Positions 45,699-54,481 of a DNA stretch of 64,000 nucleotides are shown piece after piece. The notes beneath the pieces were generated by a model. That model made no database searches. It was not told the DNA's origin and saw nothing but the letters and a program-made list of their open reading frames with translations. The stretch spans positions 1-64,000 of the forward strand of contig NZ_JAXIVS010000017.1 of the NCBI RefSeq assembly GCF_034259325.1, given 5' to 3'. Each line of letters opens with the position of its first letter. Position 1 is the stretch's first letter. A program made the translations under genes and the position numbers. Source of the DNA: Hyalangium ruber. GTDB taxonomy: Bacteria > Myxococcota > Myxococcia > Myxococcales > Myxococcaceae.

Positions 45699-47492
45699 CT
45701 AGAAGCGGATGCCGAGCGTGCCGCGCAGCGCCTGCGCCGTCTCGAAGTCCGGGCGGTTGATGGCGTCCGGAGGCTGCTGCAGGCCGCTCATGGGGAAGAA
45801 GATGCCCCAGGAGAGCCCGGCGACGAACCCGTCCTCCGTCTCGTAGCGGGCGCCCACGTCCACCTCCACGCCCAGCGCGGTGCTGGAGGTGGACGGGGTG
45901 GACTCGGCATAGAGCGCCTGCGAGTAGATGAGGGCGCCGAACAGGTCGAAGCCATCCGCCAGCGAGTACTTCGCCGAGGGCTTCACGTAGACGGCGTCGG
46001 TGACGGTGCCGATCAGCTCGCGCCAGAGGATGAGGTCCGGACGGAAGGCGCGGTTGAAGCGGAAGTTGCGGATGGCGTTGTCGCTGCAGCCGCCCACGCC
46101 GCAGGCGTACTGGGCGCCCTGGAGCGTGGTGGAGCCGTCCTCGTTCTGCACCTGGCGCGAGTAGTTGCCGAAGCCCGACGCCTTGTCACCCGAGGCGACG
46201 CCCACCTCCATGCCCAGGTTCAGGTTGCCGTTGAGCAGCTTGTACTCCGCCTGCGCCACGCCGCCGAACTGCAGCACGCGCAGCGACTGGTTGCGCGTCG
46301 GGTCGTTCGCGTCCCCCGCCGCCAGCGCCCGGTTGCCGATGGTGCCGTACACCGCGGCGAGCTCCACCTCCACGCGGAACAGGCGCTCCTCGTAGCGCAG
46401 CCACAGGTCCGGCACGTACAGCGTGGCGTCCCGGGGCACGAAGGCCGGAGAGGCCGGGTCCGCGTTCGTCACGTCCCAGCGCTGCGTGCGGTAGGTGAAG
46501 TGCAGGCCGTAGTTGAGCACGCCCAGGTTGTTCTCCAGCTTGGCCCGGGCCTGCTGGTCCGTATCGCGCCGGGCGATGGCCAGCACGTAGCTGTGGCTGT
46601 CGTCCGACTGGGACAGGTCCACCGGCTCGCCCACCTGGCCGTGCGGCCCGCCGGAGACGCCCTCCGAGTTGAAGTCGATCATCGGCGTCACGTAGAAGCC
46701 GGTGAAGGGCTCGGTGACGAACTGCACGCGGTCCACGTTGTCGCCGAAGTCGCAGTCCAGGCAGTTGCCGTCATTGCGCAGCATGCCCAGGCCCCAGTGG
46801 CTGCCCATGCGGCCGAAGCGCAGGATACCGACTGGGGTGCTCACCTCGCCGTAGGCGCGCTTCAGGGAGATGGAGTCCTTCAGGGCGTTGACGGCCGAGG
46901 TGGGCGGGTCCTGGCTCTCGGAGAAGATGGTGAAGACGTCGTTCTCGCCGCCGCCCGGGGTGGAGCCCAGCAGGATGTTGTCCAGCAGGTCCACCTGCAG
47001 CTTGAGGCGCACCTCCTCGGAGACGTTGAAGGTAGGCTCCATGCGCACGCGCATGTTGGCGCCCGCCTGGGTGTTGTCCGAGGCCGCGCGCGGCGAGCGC
47101 GGGAACAGCTCGGTGCCCAGCGGCTTGCCCAGGTCGAACTTGTAATAGAGGTTGGGCCGCAGGCGCAGGTAGCCGTCCAGGGTGAACAGCTCCAGCTTGC
47201 GCCGCTCCTCCGTCCACTCCTGCTGCCAGTCGGAGGACAGGGACTGGGTGGCCATCTGGGCGCGGATCTCCTCGCGCATCTCCTGCTTGGCCTGCTCCAG
47301 GCGGCGCTCCAGCTCGGCCTGCATCTCCGGAGTGAGCTCGGCGGCGGGGGCAGCGGCGGCAGGGGCCGGCGAAGGGGTTGCGGGCTGGGCGGACGCGGGC
47401 GTCCCGCTCTCGGGCACCGGCGTCGCCGGGGACGTCTGGGCGGTGGCCGTGGCGGAGGCGACGAGCAGCGCCGCCAGCAGGACGTGGGACAT
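45699..47492 (-). CDS. Outer-membrane beta-barrel protein (TIGR04551-like)
   Basis: 597 aa from the ATG at 47492 with GGAG upstream; a GTG at 47516 is an alternative. Signal peptide (LLAALLVASATATA) followed by a Pro/Ala-rich stretch and a helical region with EMQAELERRLEQAKQEMREE (about 60-85). The rest is alternating beta-strands with aromatic ends, typical of a porin-like barrel, ending in LRGTLGIRF (terminal Phe). It resembles a family of myxobacterial outer-membrane proteins of unknown function. Head of the DAP/folate operon, 9 bp before lptM. Confidence 0.75.
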   Translation of the reverse strand: MSHVLLAALLVASATATAQTSPATPVPESGTPASAQPATPSPAPAAAAPAAELTPEMQAELERRLEQAKQEMREEIRAQMATQSLSSDWQQEWTEERRKLELFTLDGYLRLRPNLYYKFDLGKPLGTELFPRSPRAASDNTQAGANMRVRMEPTFNVSEEVRLKLQVDLLDNILLGSTPGGGENDVFTIFSESQDPPTSAVNALKDSISLKRAYGEVSTPVGILRFGRMGSHWGLGMLRNDGNCLDCDFGDNVDRVQFVTEPFTGFYVTPMIDFNSEGVSGGPHGQVGEPVDLSQSDDSHSYVLAIARRDTDQQARAKLENNLGVLNYGLHFTYRTQRWDVTNADPASPAFVPRDATLYVPDLWLRYEERLFRVEVELAAVYGTIGNRALAAGDANDPTRNQSLRVLQFGGVAQAEYKLLNGNLNLGMEVGVASGDKASGFGNYSRQVQNEDGSTTLQGAQYACGVGGCSDNAIRNFRFNRAFRPDLILWRELIGTVTDAVYVKPSAKYSLADGFDLFGALIYSQALYAESTPSTSSTALGVEVDVGARYETEDGFVAGLSWGIFFPMSGLQQPPDAINRPDFETAQALRGTLGIRF

Positions 47493-47600
47493 GGGCACGT
47501 TTCTCCGGGACCGCACGGGGCGGCAGAGTCAAGAGGGCGGGCGAGTTAAGCCACGGGGGGGAGGGGTGTCAACGTCAACCACACCAAGCCTTCCCAGCGG

Positions 47601-48449
47601 TCAACGCCTGGGCGGGGGCGTGGAGCGCTTCCGGACCCTGCCCCCCTTGGGTTGACACTTCGGACAGGAGTGGGTGGTACGGCCCCCCTGGGGGAAGGAT
47701 TCCACCCGAGCGCCGCACTTGGAGCAGGGGCCTCCGGCCCGCCCGTACACCAGGAACGGGTTCTCCGAGGTGCGCTCCTCCAGATAGATGGGCTCCTCGC
47801 CCTGCTCTTCCGCCAGGGCGGTGGCGAACGTCTCGTGGATGGCCTGGGTGAGGGCCTCCCACTCCGCGGGCTTGAGGGTGGAGGGCTTTCGCGCTGGGTG
47901 AATACCCGCGCGGAAGAGCGCCTCGGCGGCGTAGATGTTGCCCAGGCCGGCGATGCGCTCCTGGTCCATCAGCGCCACCTTGATGTCCTGCCGCGAACTC
48001 CCCACCTCCTCCTTCAACTGCTCCGCGGTGAGCCCGTCCACCAGCGGGTCCCTCCCCAGGAGCTTCACGGCCTCCAGCTGGCGCAGGCGCTCGGCGGGAG
48101 CGGGCTCCATGCGCCCGAAGAGGCGGGGGTCCCTCAGGTGGATGACGAAGCCATCATCCAGGTGGAAGCGGGCGCGGCTGTAGGGCTCCACGTGCCCCTC
48201 CGGGCGCCGGACGAACTTGCCCGTCATGCCCAGGTGGGCCAGCAGCCCACGCCCTCCCTCGAAGGTGAGCAGCAGGTATTTGCCCTTGCGATCCAGCGCC
48301 TCGACGCGCCCCGTCAGCTCGGAGAACTTCGCGCGCCGGGCCCCCCGGAAGACACGGGTGGCGTCCGCCTCGGCCCTTAGCACGCGGTGGTCCTGAAACC
48401 AACGTGCCAGGTTGCGTCTGGCGATCTCTACCTCAGGGAGCTCAGGCAT
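47601..48449 (-). CDS. mutM: Formamidopyrimidine-DNA glycosylase (Fpg/Nei family)
   Basis: 282 aa from the ATG at 48449. MPELPEVEIARRNL provides the catalytic Pro2 and Glu3. HLGMTGKF, DPRLFGRM, the helix-two-turn-helix GLGNIYAAEALFRAGIHP, and a C-terminal zinc finger (CSKCG...CPKC) follow. It removes oxidised bases such as 8-oxoG and nicks the strand. Fpg versus Nei substrate choice cannot be settled by eye. Divergent from sodB, an oxidative-stress pairing. Confidence 0.93.
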   Translation of the reverse strand: MPELPEVEIARRNLARWFQDHRVLRAEADATRVFRGARRAKFSELTGRVEALDRKGKYLLLTFEGGRGLLAHLGMTGKFVRRPEGHVEPYSRARFHLDDGFVIHLRDPRLFGRMEPAPAERLRQLEAVKLLGRDPLVDGLTAEQLKEEVGSSRQDIKVALMDQERIAGLGNIYAAEALFRAGIHPARKPSTLKPAEWEALTQAIHETFATALAEEQGEEPIYLEERTSENPFLVYGRAGGPCSKCGARVESFPQGGRTTHSCPKCQPKGGRVRKRSTPPPRR

Positions 48450-48545
48450 CGATCGCGCCACATACCACCGTGGGCGGCGGCCGTGCATTTCTTACTTGTT
48501 GGGGCGCGTACACCCGCGAGAAGTTGAGCGCGCCAAACGCGGGCA

Positions 48546-48560
48546 CTTCTTTTAAAGAAG
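48546..48560. promoter_or_regulatory. 7-1-7 inverted repeat upstream of the SOD gene
   Basis: CTTCTTT-T-AAAGAAG is a perfect 7-1-7 inverted repeat in the mutM-sodB divergent region, 38 bp before the SOD start. Fur and PerR boxes are 7-1-7 dyads, though their usual bases differ (TGATAAT). Candidate operator; also possibly part of the 5' leader. Confidence 0.4.
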
Positions 48561-48598
48561 GCGCCCTCATCTCATCTCACTCCAGCACGGGAGGCCGT

Positions 48599-49201
48599 AT
48601 GGCCGACAAGAAGTACACGCCGATGCAGTTCGGACACCTCAAGGGGCTCAAGGGCATCAGCGACGCGGTGCTCGAGGTGCATTTCAAGCTGTACGAGGGC
48701 TACGTCAACCGGACCAACAAGCTGACCGAGACGCTCGCGGGGCTGGCCGCCAAGGGTGAGGCGGCGGGCACCAACCCGGCTTACGCGGAGATGACCCGCC
48801 GGTTGGGCTTCGAGTACAACGGCATGGTCCTGCACGAGTACTACTTCGGCAACCTGAAGCCGGGTGGCAGCGGTGGCACCGCGCCGGCGAACCTGAAGAA
48901 GGCGATGGAGGAGAGCTTCGGCTCCTTCGAGACGTGGCTGGCGGACTTCCGCGCCATCGCGACCATGCCGGGCATCGGCTGGGCGGTGACGTTCCAGGAT
49001 CCGCGCACCGGGTGGCTGTCCAACCACTGGATCACCCTGCACGAGACGAACAACATCGCCGGCTACATGCCCATCATCGTCCTGGACGCGTGGGAGCACG
49101 CCTTCGTGCCGGACTACAAGGCCAACGAGCGCGCCAAGTACGTGGACGCCTACTTCTCCAACATCGACTACGACGCGGCCGAGGCCCGGCTGAAGAAGTA
49201 G
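48599..49201 (+). CDS. sodB: Divergent Fe/Mn superoxide dismutase
   Basis: 200 aa from the ATG at 48599 with GGGAGG upstream. Metal ligands are placed as in Fe/Mn SODs: His28 (LEVHF), His79 (MVLHEYYF), Asp163 and His167 (VLDAWEHAFVPDY). The second helix pair, G-x-x-LKPGG and GWAVTF, is recognisable. Several usually conserved aromatics around the metal and the usual LLGLDVWEH context are altered, so this is a divergent subfamily. No signal peptide: cytosolic. A terminator follows at 49231. Confidence 0.88.
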   Translation: MADKKYTPMQFGHLKGLKGISDAVLEVHFKLYEGYVNRTNKLTETLAGLAAKGEAAGTNPAYAEMTRRLGFEYNGMVLHEYYFGNLKPGGSGGTAPANLKKAMEESFGSFETWLADFRAIATMPGIGWAVTFQDPRTGWLSNHWITLHETNNIAGYMPIIVLDAWEHAFVPDYKANERAKYVDAYFSNIDYDAAEARLKK

Positions 49202-49230
49202 TCCGGGGCGCGAAGTCCCACGAAGCAAGC

Positions 49231-49276
49231 GCGGCGGGCGGGCCTCTCTCCGGGGCCTTCCCGCCGCTGTGTTTTG
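49231..49276 (+). terminator. Terminator after the SOD gene
   Basis: GCGGCGGG (49231-49238) pairs with CCCGCCGC (49260-49267), with a further GGCC pair in the loop, followed by TGTGTTTTG. Lies 30 bp after the stop of sodB and before the convergent cyclase stop. Confidence 0.65.
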
Positions 49277-49287
49277 TTCACTCAGGC

Positions 49288-50712
49288 TCAGCGCAGCCGG
49301 TAGACGGTCGTCTCCCCTTCCACGCCCTTGAGCAGGGCCCGCTCACGCGTGGCGCTCAGCGCCGCGGCGCGGATGATGTCCTGGGCACCTGGAGCCCCGT
49401 ACACCGGCTCGGTGATGGCGATCTCGTCCGCGCTGGCCACGCCCTGCACCCGGGCGGCCAGGTTCACCGTCTGGCCGAAGTAGTCCAGCCGCTCGTTGAG
49501 CTCCACGGCGATGCAGGGGCCGGAGTGCAGGCCCACCTTGAGCTGGAGCTTCACGCCCTCGCGGCTGACGCGGCGCACCTCGCGCGTCATGGCGGTGGCC
49601 GCCTCCAACGCGGGGGTGGGCTCGGCGAAGCTGGCCATCACCGCGTCTCCAATGGTCTTCACCATGGAGCCGCCGCGCTCGGCGATGATGTCTCGCAGCA
49701 CGCCGAAGTGCTCGCGCACCAGCCCGTAGGCGCGGAAGTCGCCGATGCGCTCATAGAGCTCGGTGGAGCCCTTCAGGTCCGTGAAGAGCACCGTGAGCGA
49801 CTTGAACTCGAGGCCCCCCTCGGAGGGGATGCTCTCGGCGCGGAACAGCTCGCGGAAGGTCTGGTGCGTCACCAGCCGCTTGCCGCTGAAGTAGCGCCGC
49901 AGGGGGGGAGTGGACACCGTCTCGGCGCTGCAAGACATCTCGGCCCGGGGGACCCAGAACTTCAGCAGCGCCACCCGGACCGGCGCGGAGTTGCGGTTGT
50001 GGAGCGACACGGAGACCTCGCCCTCCCGCACCTGCACCTCGCCCGGCAACAGCCGGCCATCCAGCAGCTCCGCGTCCACGTGGCTCGTGCGGGACTCCGG
50101 GGTCGGCACCAGCTCGCACCACAGGTGATGCAGCGGCGCGGCCAGGAAGTAGGTCTGCCCTGGCTCCATCTTCGCGCTGAAGCGGTGGACGCCGCCGGGA
50201 GGAAGCGTCGCCGAGTCGAGCACGGAGTCGCCCACGAGCCGGCGGATGTCCTCCGGGAGGGTGCGACTCTGGGAGAACATCAGCGACAGCAGGTCCTTGC
50301 GCAGGTCCAGCAACTCGGGCTGGTGGAAGCGGATGCGGCGCACGGAGGGAGCCACGCTGAAGGCCACCTCCATGTTGTCATCCCCCGTCTCGATGCTGAC
50401 GCGGCACATGTGGCAGTCACGCGTCCGCTGGAGCGAGCGCAGCGCGGAGGGCGTGGTGAGGAAGGACGCACAGCCGGGACACAGCACGCCCCAGGTGAAC
50501 TCCAGGATGCCGGCGTGGGTGGCACGCAGGAACAGGTCGATGGCCTCATTCTCGGGGACGCCCTGCTCCTCGGCGAAGTGCAGGGGACTCATCCGGAAGA
50601 GGGCCTCCTCGGAGGAGGTCTCGAGAAAGCGCGCGAAGCGTTCGATCGTCTCGGGACGGGACCGGGGGTAGGAGCGAAGCACCTCAAGGCGGTTTTCGAG
50701 CGCGACGGACAT
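49288..50712 (-). CDS. Class III adenylate/guanylate cyclase with an N-terminal DUF5939-like region
   Basis: 474 aa. The C-terminal catalytic domain (about 300-474) has the metal Asp in LFTDLKGSTELYERIGD, the second metal Asp and Lys region in KTIGDAVMASF, and FGQTVNLAARVQ (substrate-contact region). The N-terminal 290 residues lack TM helices and contain a CPGC...CHMC pair (about 78-103), possibly zinc-binding. This layout is common in myxobacteria. ATP versus GTP preference cannot be read safely. Convergent with sodB. Confidence 0.9.
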   Translation of the reverse strand: MSVALENRLEVLRSYPRSRPETIERFARFLETSSEEALFRMSPLHFAEEQGVPENEAIDLFLRATHAGILEFTWGVLCPGCASFLTTPSALRSLQRTRDCHMCRVSIETGDDNMEVAFSVAPSVRRIRFHQPELLDLRKDLLSLMFSQSRTLPEDIRRLVGDSVLDSATLPPGGVHRFSAKMEPGQTYFLAAPLHHLWCELVPTPESRTSHVDAELLDGRLLPGEVQVREGEVSVSLHNRNSAPVRVALLKFWVPRAEMSCSAETVSTPPLRRYFSGKRLVTHQTFRELFRAESIPSEGGLEFKSLTVLFTDLKGSTELYERIGDFRAYGLVREHFGVLRDIIAERGGSMVKTIGDAVMASFAEPTPALEAATAMTREVRRVSREGVKLQLKVGLHSGPCIAVELNERLDYFGQTVNLAARVQGVASADEIAITEPVYGAPGAQDIIRAAALSATRERALLKGVEGETTVYRLR

Positions 50713-50817
50713 GGGGCGCCCATCGTAATCGCCACCTGTCCGCGCCGCATGACTGTTCCCCCAGCAGCCAGGCAGGCGCCCGGAAGCTGGGGGTAGGCCC
50801 CCCTGGGACCGGGGCCA

Positions 50818-51774
50818 TCAGGAGCGCTTCGGTTCCCCCTTGCCCCGACGAGACCGCACGGCCCCGGGGTCTACCTGCCGTCGCTCCCGAGCCTCCTTGG
50901 CGGCCATGGGGCGGAAGCGCAGCGAGCCCTGAGAAGGAAGGGCCCGACCCGCTTGATGGGGCTTGGGCAGCCCCTGGCGCAGCGCGGCGATGCCCTCCTC
51001 GATTCGGCGGAAGACCTCGGCGCGGCCCTCGAGCTCCTCGGGCGACGCCTCCTGCTCCCGGGAGGGCTCGGGGGTGGCGATGCGCGACTGGGCCCGGGCG
51101 CGCCGCTCCAGGAAGGACAACAGCCGCTCCCGGTGGGTGTCGTTGTAGCGGCGCGGCTCGAAGGAGGTGGACTGCGACTCGATGAGGCGCTGCACCATCT
51201 GCAATTCCTGCTCGTTGGGGCGAGGCCCCGCCACGGCCAGCTCCGGCAGCGTGTCCTGGGAGACCATCTCGTCGGCGTAGTGCAGCGTGGACAGGGCCAG
51301 CCCGCGGCCGTAGGGGCGCACCACGCACAGGTGCCCCTTGTGGCGCATCACCAGCCGCCCAAGGCCCACCCTCCCCGAGCGGCGCAGCGCCTCGACGAGC
51401 AGGCCGTACTGGCGCTCGGCCCCCACCTCCGGCACGAGGTGGAAGGCGCCCGCGTAGAACATGGGGTCGATCTCTCCCAGCTCCACGAAGTCCTCCAGCT
51501 CGATGGTGCGGCTGGACTTCGGGTCGAACGCCTCCAGCTCTCCGCGCGTCACCTCCACGTACTGGCCGCGCCGCAGCTCGTAGCCCTTCACCACGTGCTC
51601 GTAGGGCACCTCCTCGCCGTCGGCCGAGCACACGCGCTTCTGCTGGACGCGCGCTCCGTCCGCGTCATGGAGCAGGTGGAATTGCACCTGCTTGGGCTCC
51701 ACCGCGGCGTAGAGCCGCACCGGCAGGTGGACCAGACCAAAGCTCAGCGAGCCGACCCAGCAGGAACGTGACAT
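50818..51774 (-). CDS. ku: Ku DNA end-binding protein
   Basis: 318 aa. Bacterial Ku homodimer of the NHEJ pathway. The beta-barrel core is clear: SLSFGLVHLPVRLYAAVE, HLLHDADGARVQQKRVCSADG, VVKGYELRRGQYVEVT, EIDPMFYAGAFHLVPE and LSTLHYADEM. The C-terminal tail is basic and Arg/Lys/Ala-rich, which should aid DNA binding. The partner LigD is not in this window. Divergent from the M48 protease gene. Confidence 0.95.
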   Translation of the reverse strand: MSRSCWVGSLSFGLVHLPVRLYAAVEPKQVQFHLLHDADGARVQQKRVCSADGEEVPYEHVVKGYELRRGQYVEVTRGELEAFDPKSSRTIELEDFVELGEIDPMFYAGAFHLVPEVGAERQYGLLVEALRRSGRVGLGRLVMRHKGHLCVVRPYGRGLALSTLHYADEMVSQDTLPELAVAGPRPNEQELQMVQRLIESQSTSFEPRRYNDTHRERLLSFLERRARAQSRIATPEPSREQEASPEELEGRAEVFRRIEEGIAALRQGLPKPHQAGRALPSQGSLRFRPMAAKEARERRQVDPGAVRSRRGKGEPKRS

Positions 51775-52026
51775 CTCTTGGCCTCCCGGCGCCCGTACGC
51801 GGAGCGCCGCTTCCTAAGGTCCATCCCAGGCGGGGTGACGACAAGGAAGGCCGGGCTCCCCGGTGGAGCCCCAACCAGGGGGCCAGGCCCGACCGAGCGT
51901 TGCATAGCCGCCATCGAGCGCGCGTCCCAGCCGTGGTGACGAAAACAGAGGCTTGCCGCCGGGCGAGCCCCCGACTACGAGTCGGGCGCTTCAACACGCG
52001 GCGTCATGAAAGGAAGACACACTCCT

Positions 52027-52851
52027 ATGCAGCGGATCCTCTCGTTATTCCTGGGCATCACCCTGGCGGTGGGCTTCGGCACGGGCTGCGCGAAGCAGCG
52101 CATCCGCGCGGAGAAGGCCATCGCGCAGACGTTCATCTCGGATGAGCAGGAGGAGCAGATCGGCCAGCAGGTAAAGCAGGAGCTGGAGCAGAAGGAGAAG
52201 ATCCAGTACGTGCAGGACCAGGCGGTGGTGGACTACGTGAACCGGGTCGCGCTGCCCATCCTCCAGGCGGCCAACCGGGACCGCAAGGGCGTGAAGTGGA
52301 AGATCCACGTCATCAATGATCCGAAGACGGTGAACGCCTTCGCCACGCCGGGCGGCTACCTGTACGTGTACACGGGGCTCATCCTGGCCTCGGACAACGA
52401 GGCGGAGCTGGCGGGCGTGCTGGCACACGAGGCGGGCCACGTGGTGGGTCGGCACTCGGCGCGGGCGATGGTGAACGCCTACGGCCTCCAGGCGCTGAGC
52501 GAGCTGGCGCTGGGCAAGAACCCGGGCACGGCGGCGCAGATCGCCACGCAGCTGGTGGGCGGCGGCGCGATGCTGGCGCACGGCCGCAGCGAGGAGACCG
52601 AGGCGGACGAGTACGGAGCGCGCTACACCACGGCGGCGAACTACGATCCGCGGGGCCTGGTGACCTTCTTCCAGAAGCTGCAGGCGAAGGAGGGCAACAC
52701 GCCGGGCGTGCTGAAGTGGCTGAGCACGCACCCCACGAGCGCCGATCGCGTGCAGCACCTGGAGGGGTATATCTCCCAGAACGGGCTGCGCGGCACGGAG
52801 CTGGGGGCCGATCGGATCGCCCCCATCAAGCAGAAGCTGGGCGGCCGCTAA
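52027..52851 (+). CDS. M48-family metalloprotease lipoprotein (BepA/LoiP-like)
   Basis: 274 aa from the ATG at 52027, preceded by GGAAG; an ATG at 52006 is in frame. Lipobox FGTGC (Cys21). Zinc site HEAGHVVGRH (about 134-143) with the third ligand Glu in ETEADEYGARY. Periplasmic Zn-protease that degrades or helps assemble outer-membrane proteins. Ends with the helical LSTHPTSADRVQHLEGY motif typical of the family. Confidence 0.93.
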   Translation: MQRILSLFLGITLAVGFGTGCAKQRIRAEKAIAQTFISDEQEEQIGQQVKQELEQKEKIQYVQDQAVVDYVNRVALPILQAANRDRKGVKWKIHVINDPKTVNAFATPGGYLYVYTGLILASDNEAELAGVLAHEAGHVVGRHSARAMVNAYGLQALSELALGKNPGTAAQIATQLVGGGAMLAHGRSEETEADEYGARYTTAANYDPRGLVTFFQKLQAKEGNTPGVLKWLSTHPTSADRVQHLEGYISQNGLRGTELGADRIAPIKQKLGGR

Positions 52852-52970
52852 CGGCGTGCGGCCTACCGCCTCCGTCCGGGGGTAACCTCGGGGAGCGTGC
52901 TGCAAGCCGCCTACTCATGGGGTAGGATGGCCGTTGGGGGAGGAGCCTGTCCCCTCCCCCAAGGCCACGG

Positions 52971-54395
52971 ATGGACACCCCGCACGCACCCGAGCTGCAC
53001 CCCGCCTCGATCCCCACCGGCACGCAGCTGGCCTACTGGCGCGTGGTGGGCTGGCACGGTCGAGGCACCCACGGCACGGTCTACAAAGCCGTCAGCACCC
53101 TGGACGCGAAGGCCGCTCCCGTGGCCATCAAGCTGGCGGTCACTCCCGAGGATCCACGCTTCGAGCGAGAGGTGTCCCTGCTGTCAGCCCTCCATCACCC
53201 TCACGTGCCGGCGCTGCACGCGCACGGGCTCTGGCGACAGGGCCCTCGCAACTATCCGTACATCGTCATGCAGTGGGTGGAGGGAGCACCGCTCTACGAA
53301 TGGGCTGCGGCGCGGCGTGTCTCCTCCCGTCAGGCCATGCGGGTGCTGGCGCAGGTGGCGCGAGCGCTGGAGGCCACCCACGCGGCCCGCTGCATCCACC
53401 GAAACGTGAAGGGCGACAACATCCTGGTGCGCGAGGATGGCCATGCCTTCCTGATGGACTTTGGCGCGGGGCAACACGTAGGTGCGCCACGGCCCGCGTG
53501 GGAGCCCCTGCTTCCAGGCACGGGCGTCTACCGCAGCCCCGAGGCCTGGAGCTTCTGGTTCGAGTTCGTCGATGAGCCGAGCTCCCAATACCCGGCTGAG
53601 CCAGAGGATGATCTCTTCGCGCTGGGAGTCATCGCCTACCGACTCGTGACGGGGCAATACCCTCCCTCCACGGATCCCACGAAGAGTGCCTCGTATGTCT
53701 GGTACGCGCCGAGCCCCGGCCCGCGCGATCCCTTGGCGCTCAACTTCCGTGTGGATCCCCAACTCAACGCGCTCATCTTACGAATGCTGTGTGTGCGCCC
53801 CAGGGACAGGGGTACGGCCCGGGAGCTGGCGACCTTGCTGGAGCAGGAGGCCGAGCACGCCGGGCCTCGGGCGGATCTGCCCTTGTTCGAAGAGGTGCGC
53901 GAAGCGCCTCCCATCGCTCCCAGCCCCTGGAACTGGAGGCCTCGGCACGCCCTGGCCTCGGTGCTGCTTCTCTTCGCGCTTGGCGCCCTGTGGGCGATCC
54001 ACGAGCCTACGGAGGAGGAGCCCGAGGCCCCTACCGTCGCAGCGGCCGACAGCCAGGTCATGGACTCCAGGGATGGAGGTACCACGGAGCTGGCCGACGA
54101 AGTCCTCACCGCGCCCGTACGGAAGGAGGAGCTTGCACGCGTCTTGCCGATGATCACCCTGGACCTGCCCCAGAAGCCGCTGCCCGGACAGCGTCGGCCA
54201 GATGGCTCAGGCAAGTGCCGACGCGGGAAGCAGGAGTTCGCCATCAACGGCGGGTGCTGGATCCGAGCCGTGGATGTGCAACCTCCTTGCACCGATGATG
54301 AGTATCAGTGGGGAGATGGCTGCTACTACCCCGCGTACAACACGCCTCGGGAGCCCACGTCGAACCCGCCCAAGTCGCACCCGCCGCCCCCCTGA
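52971..54395 (+). CDS. Transmembrane Ser/Thr kinase homologue, catalytic Asp replaced by Asn
   Basis: 474 aa. Glycine loop GRGTHG, ATP Lys54 (VAIKLA), then the catalytic loop reads HRNVKGDN: the essential Asp is Asn145. Codons 53399-53422 read CAC CGA AAC GTG AAG GGC GAC AAC. DFG is intact (163-165). It has a TM near 325-345 and the same Cys-rich outer tail as the kinase at 17659 (PGQRRP, GGCWIR, PPC, QWGDGC). Predicted pseudokinase or very weak kinase, possibly a regulator or ligand-sensing partner of the active kinase. Confidence 0.85.
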   Translation: MDTPHAPELHPASIPTGTQLAYWRVVGWHGRGTHGTVYKAVSTLDAKAAPVAIKLAVTPEDPRFEREVSLLSALHHPHVPALHAHGLWRQGPRNYPYIVMQWVEGAPLYEWAAARRVSSRQAMRVLAQVARALEATHAARCIHRNVKGDNILVREDGHAFLMDFGAGQHVGAPRPAWEPLLPGTGVYRSPEAWSFWFEFVDEPSSQYPAEPEDDLFALGVIAYRLVTGQYPPSTDPTKSASYVWYAPSPGPRDPLALNFRVDPQLNALILRMLCVRPRDRGTARELATLLEQEAEHAGPRADLPLFEEVREAPPIAPSPWNWRPRHALASVLLLFALGALWAIHEPTEEEPEAPTVAAADSQVMDSRDGGTTELADEVLTAPVRKEELARVLPMITLDLPQKPLPGQRRPDGSGKCRRGKQEFAINGGCWIRAVDVQPPCTDDEYQWGDGCYYPAYNTPREPTSNPPKSHPPPP

Positions 54396-54481
54396 TCGCT
54401 GCCGGGGCCGATTTCTAGGGCTCCCCCTCGCGCGGTGCTAGCGTTCCCACGAGCGCAAGACATCGGCCAGAGGGAGCGCCC

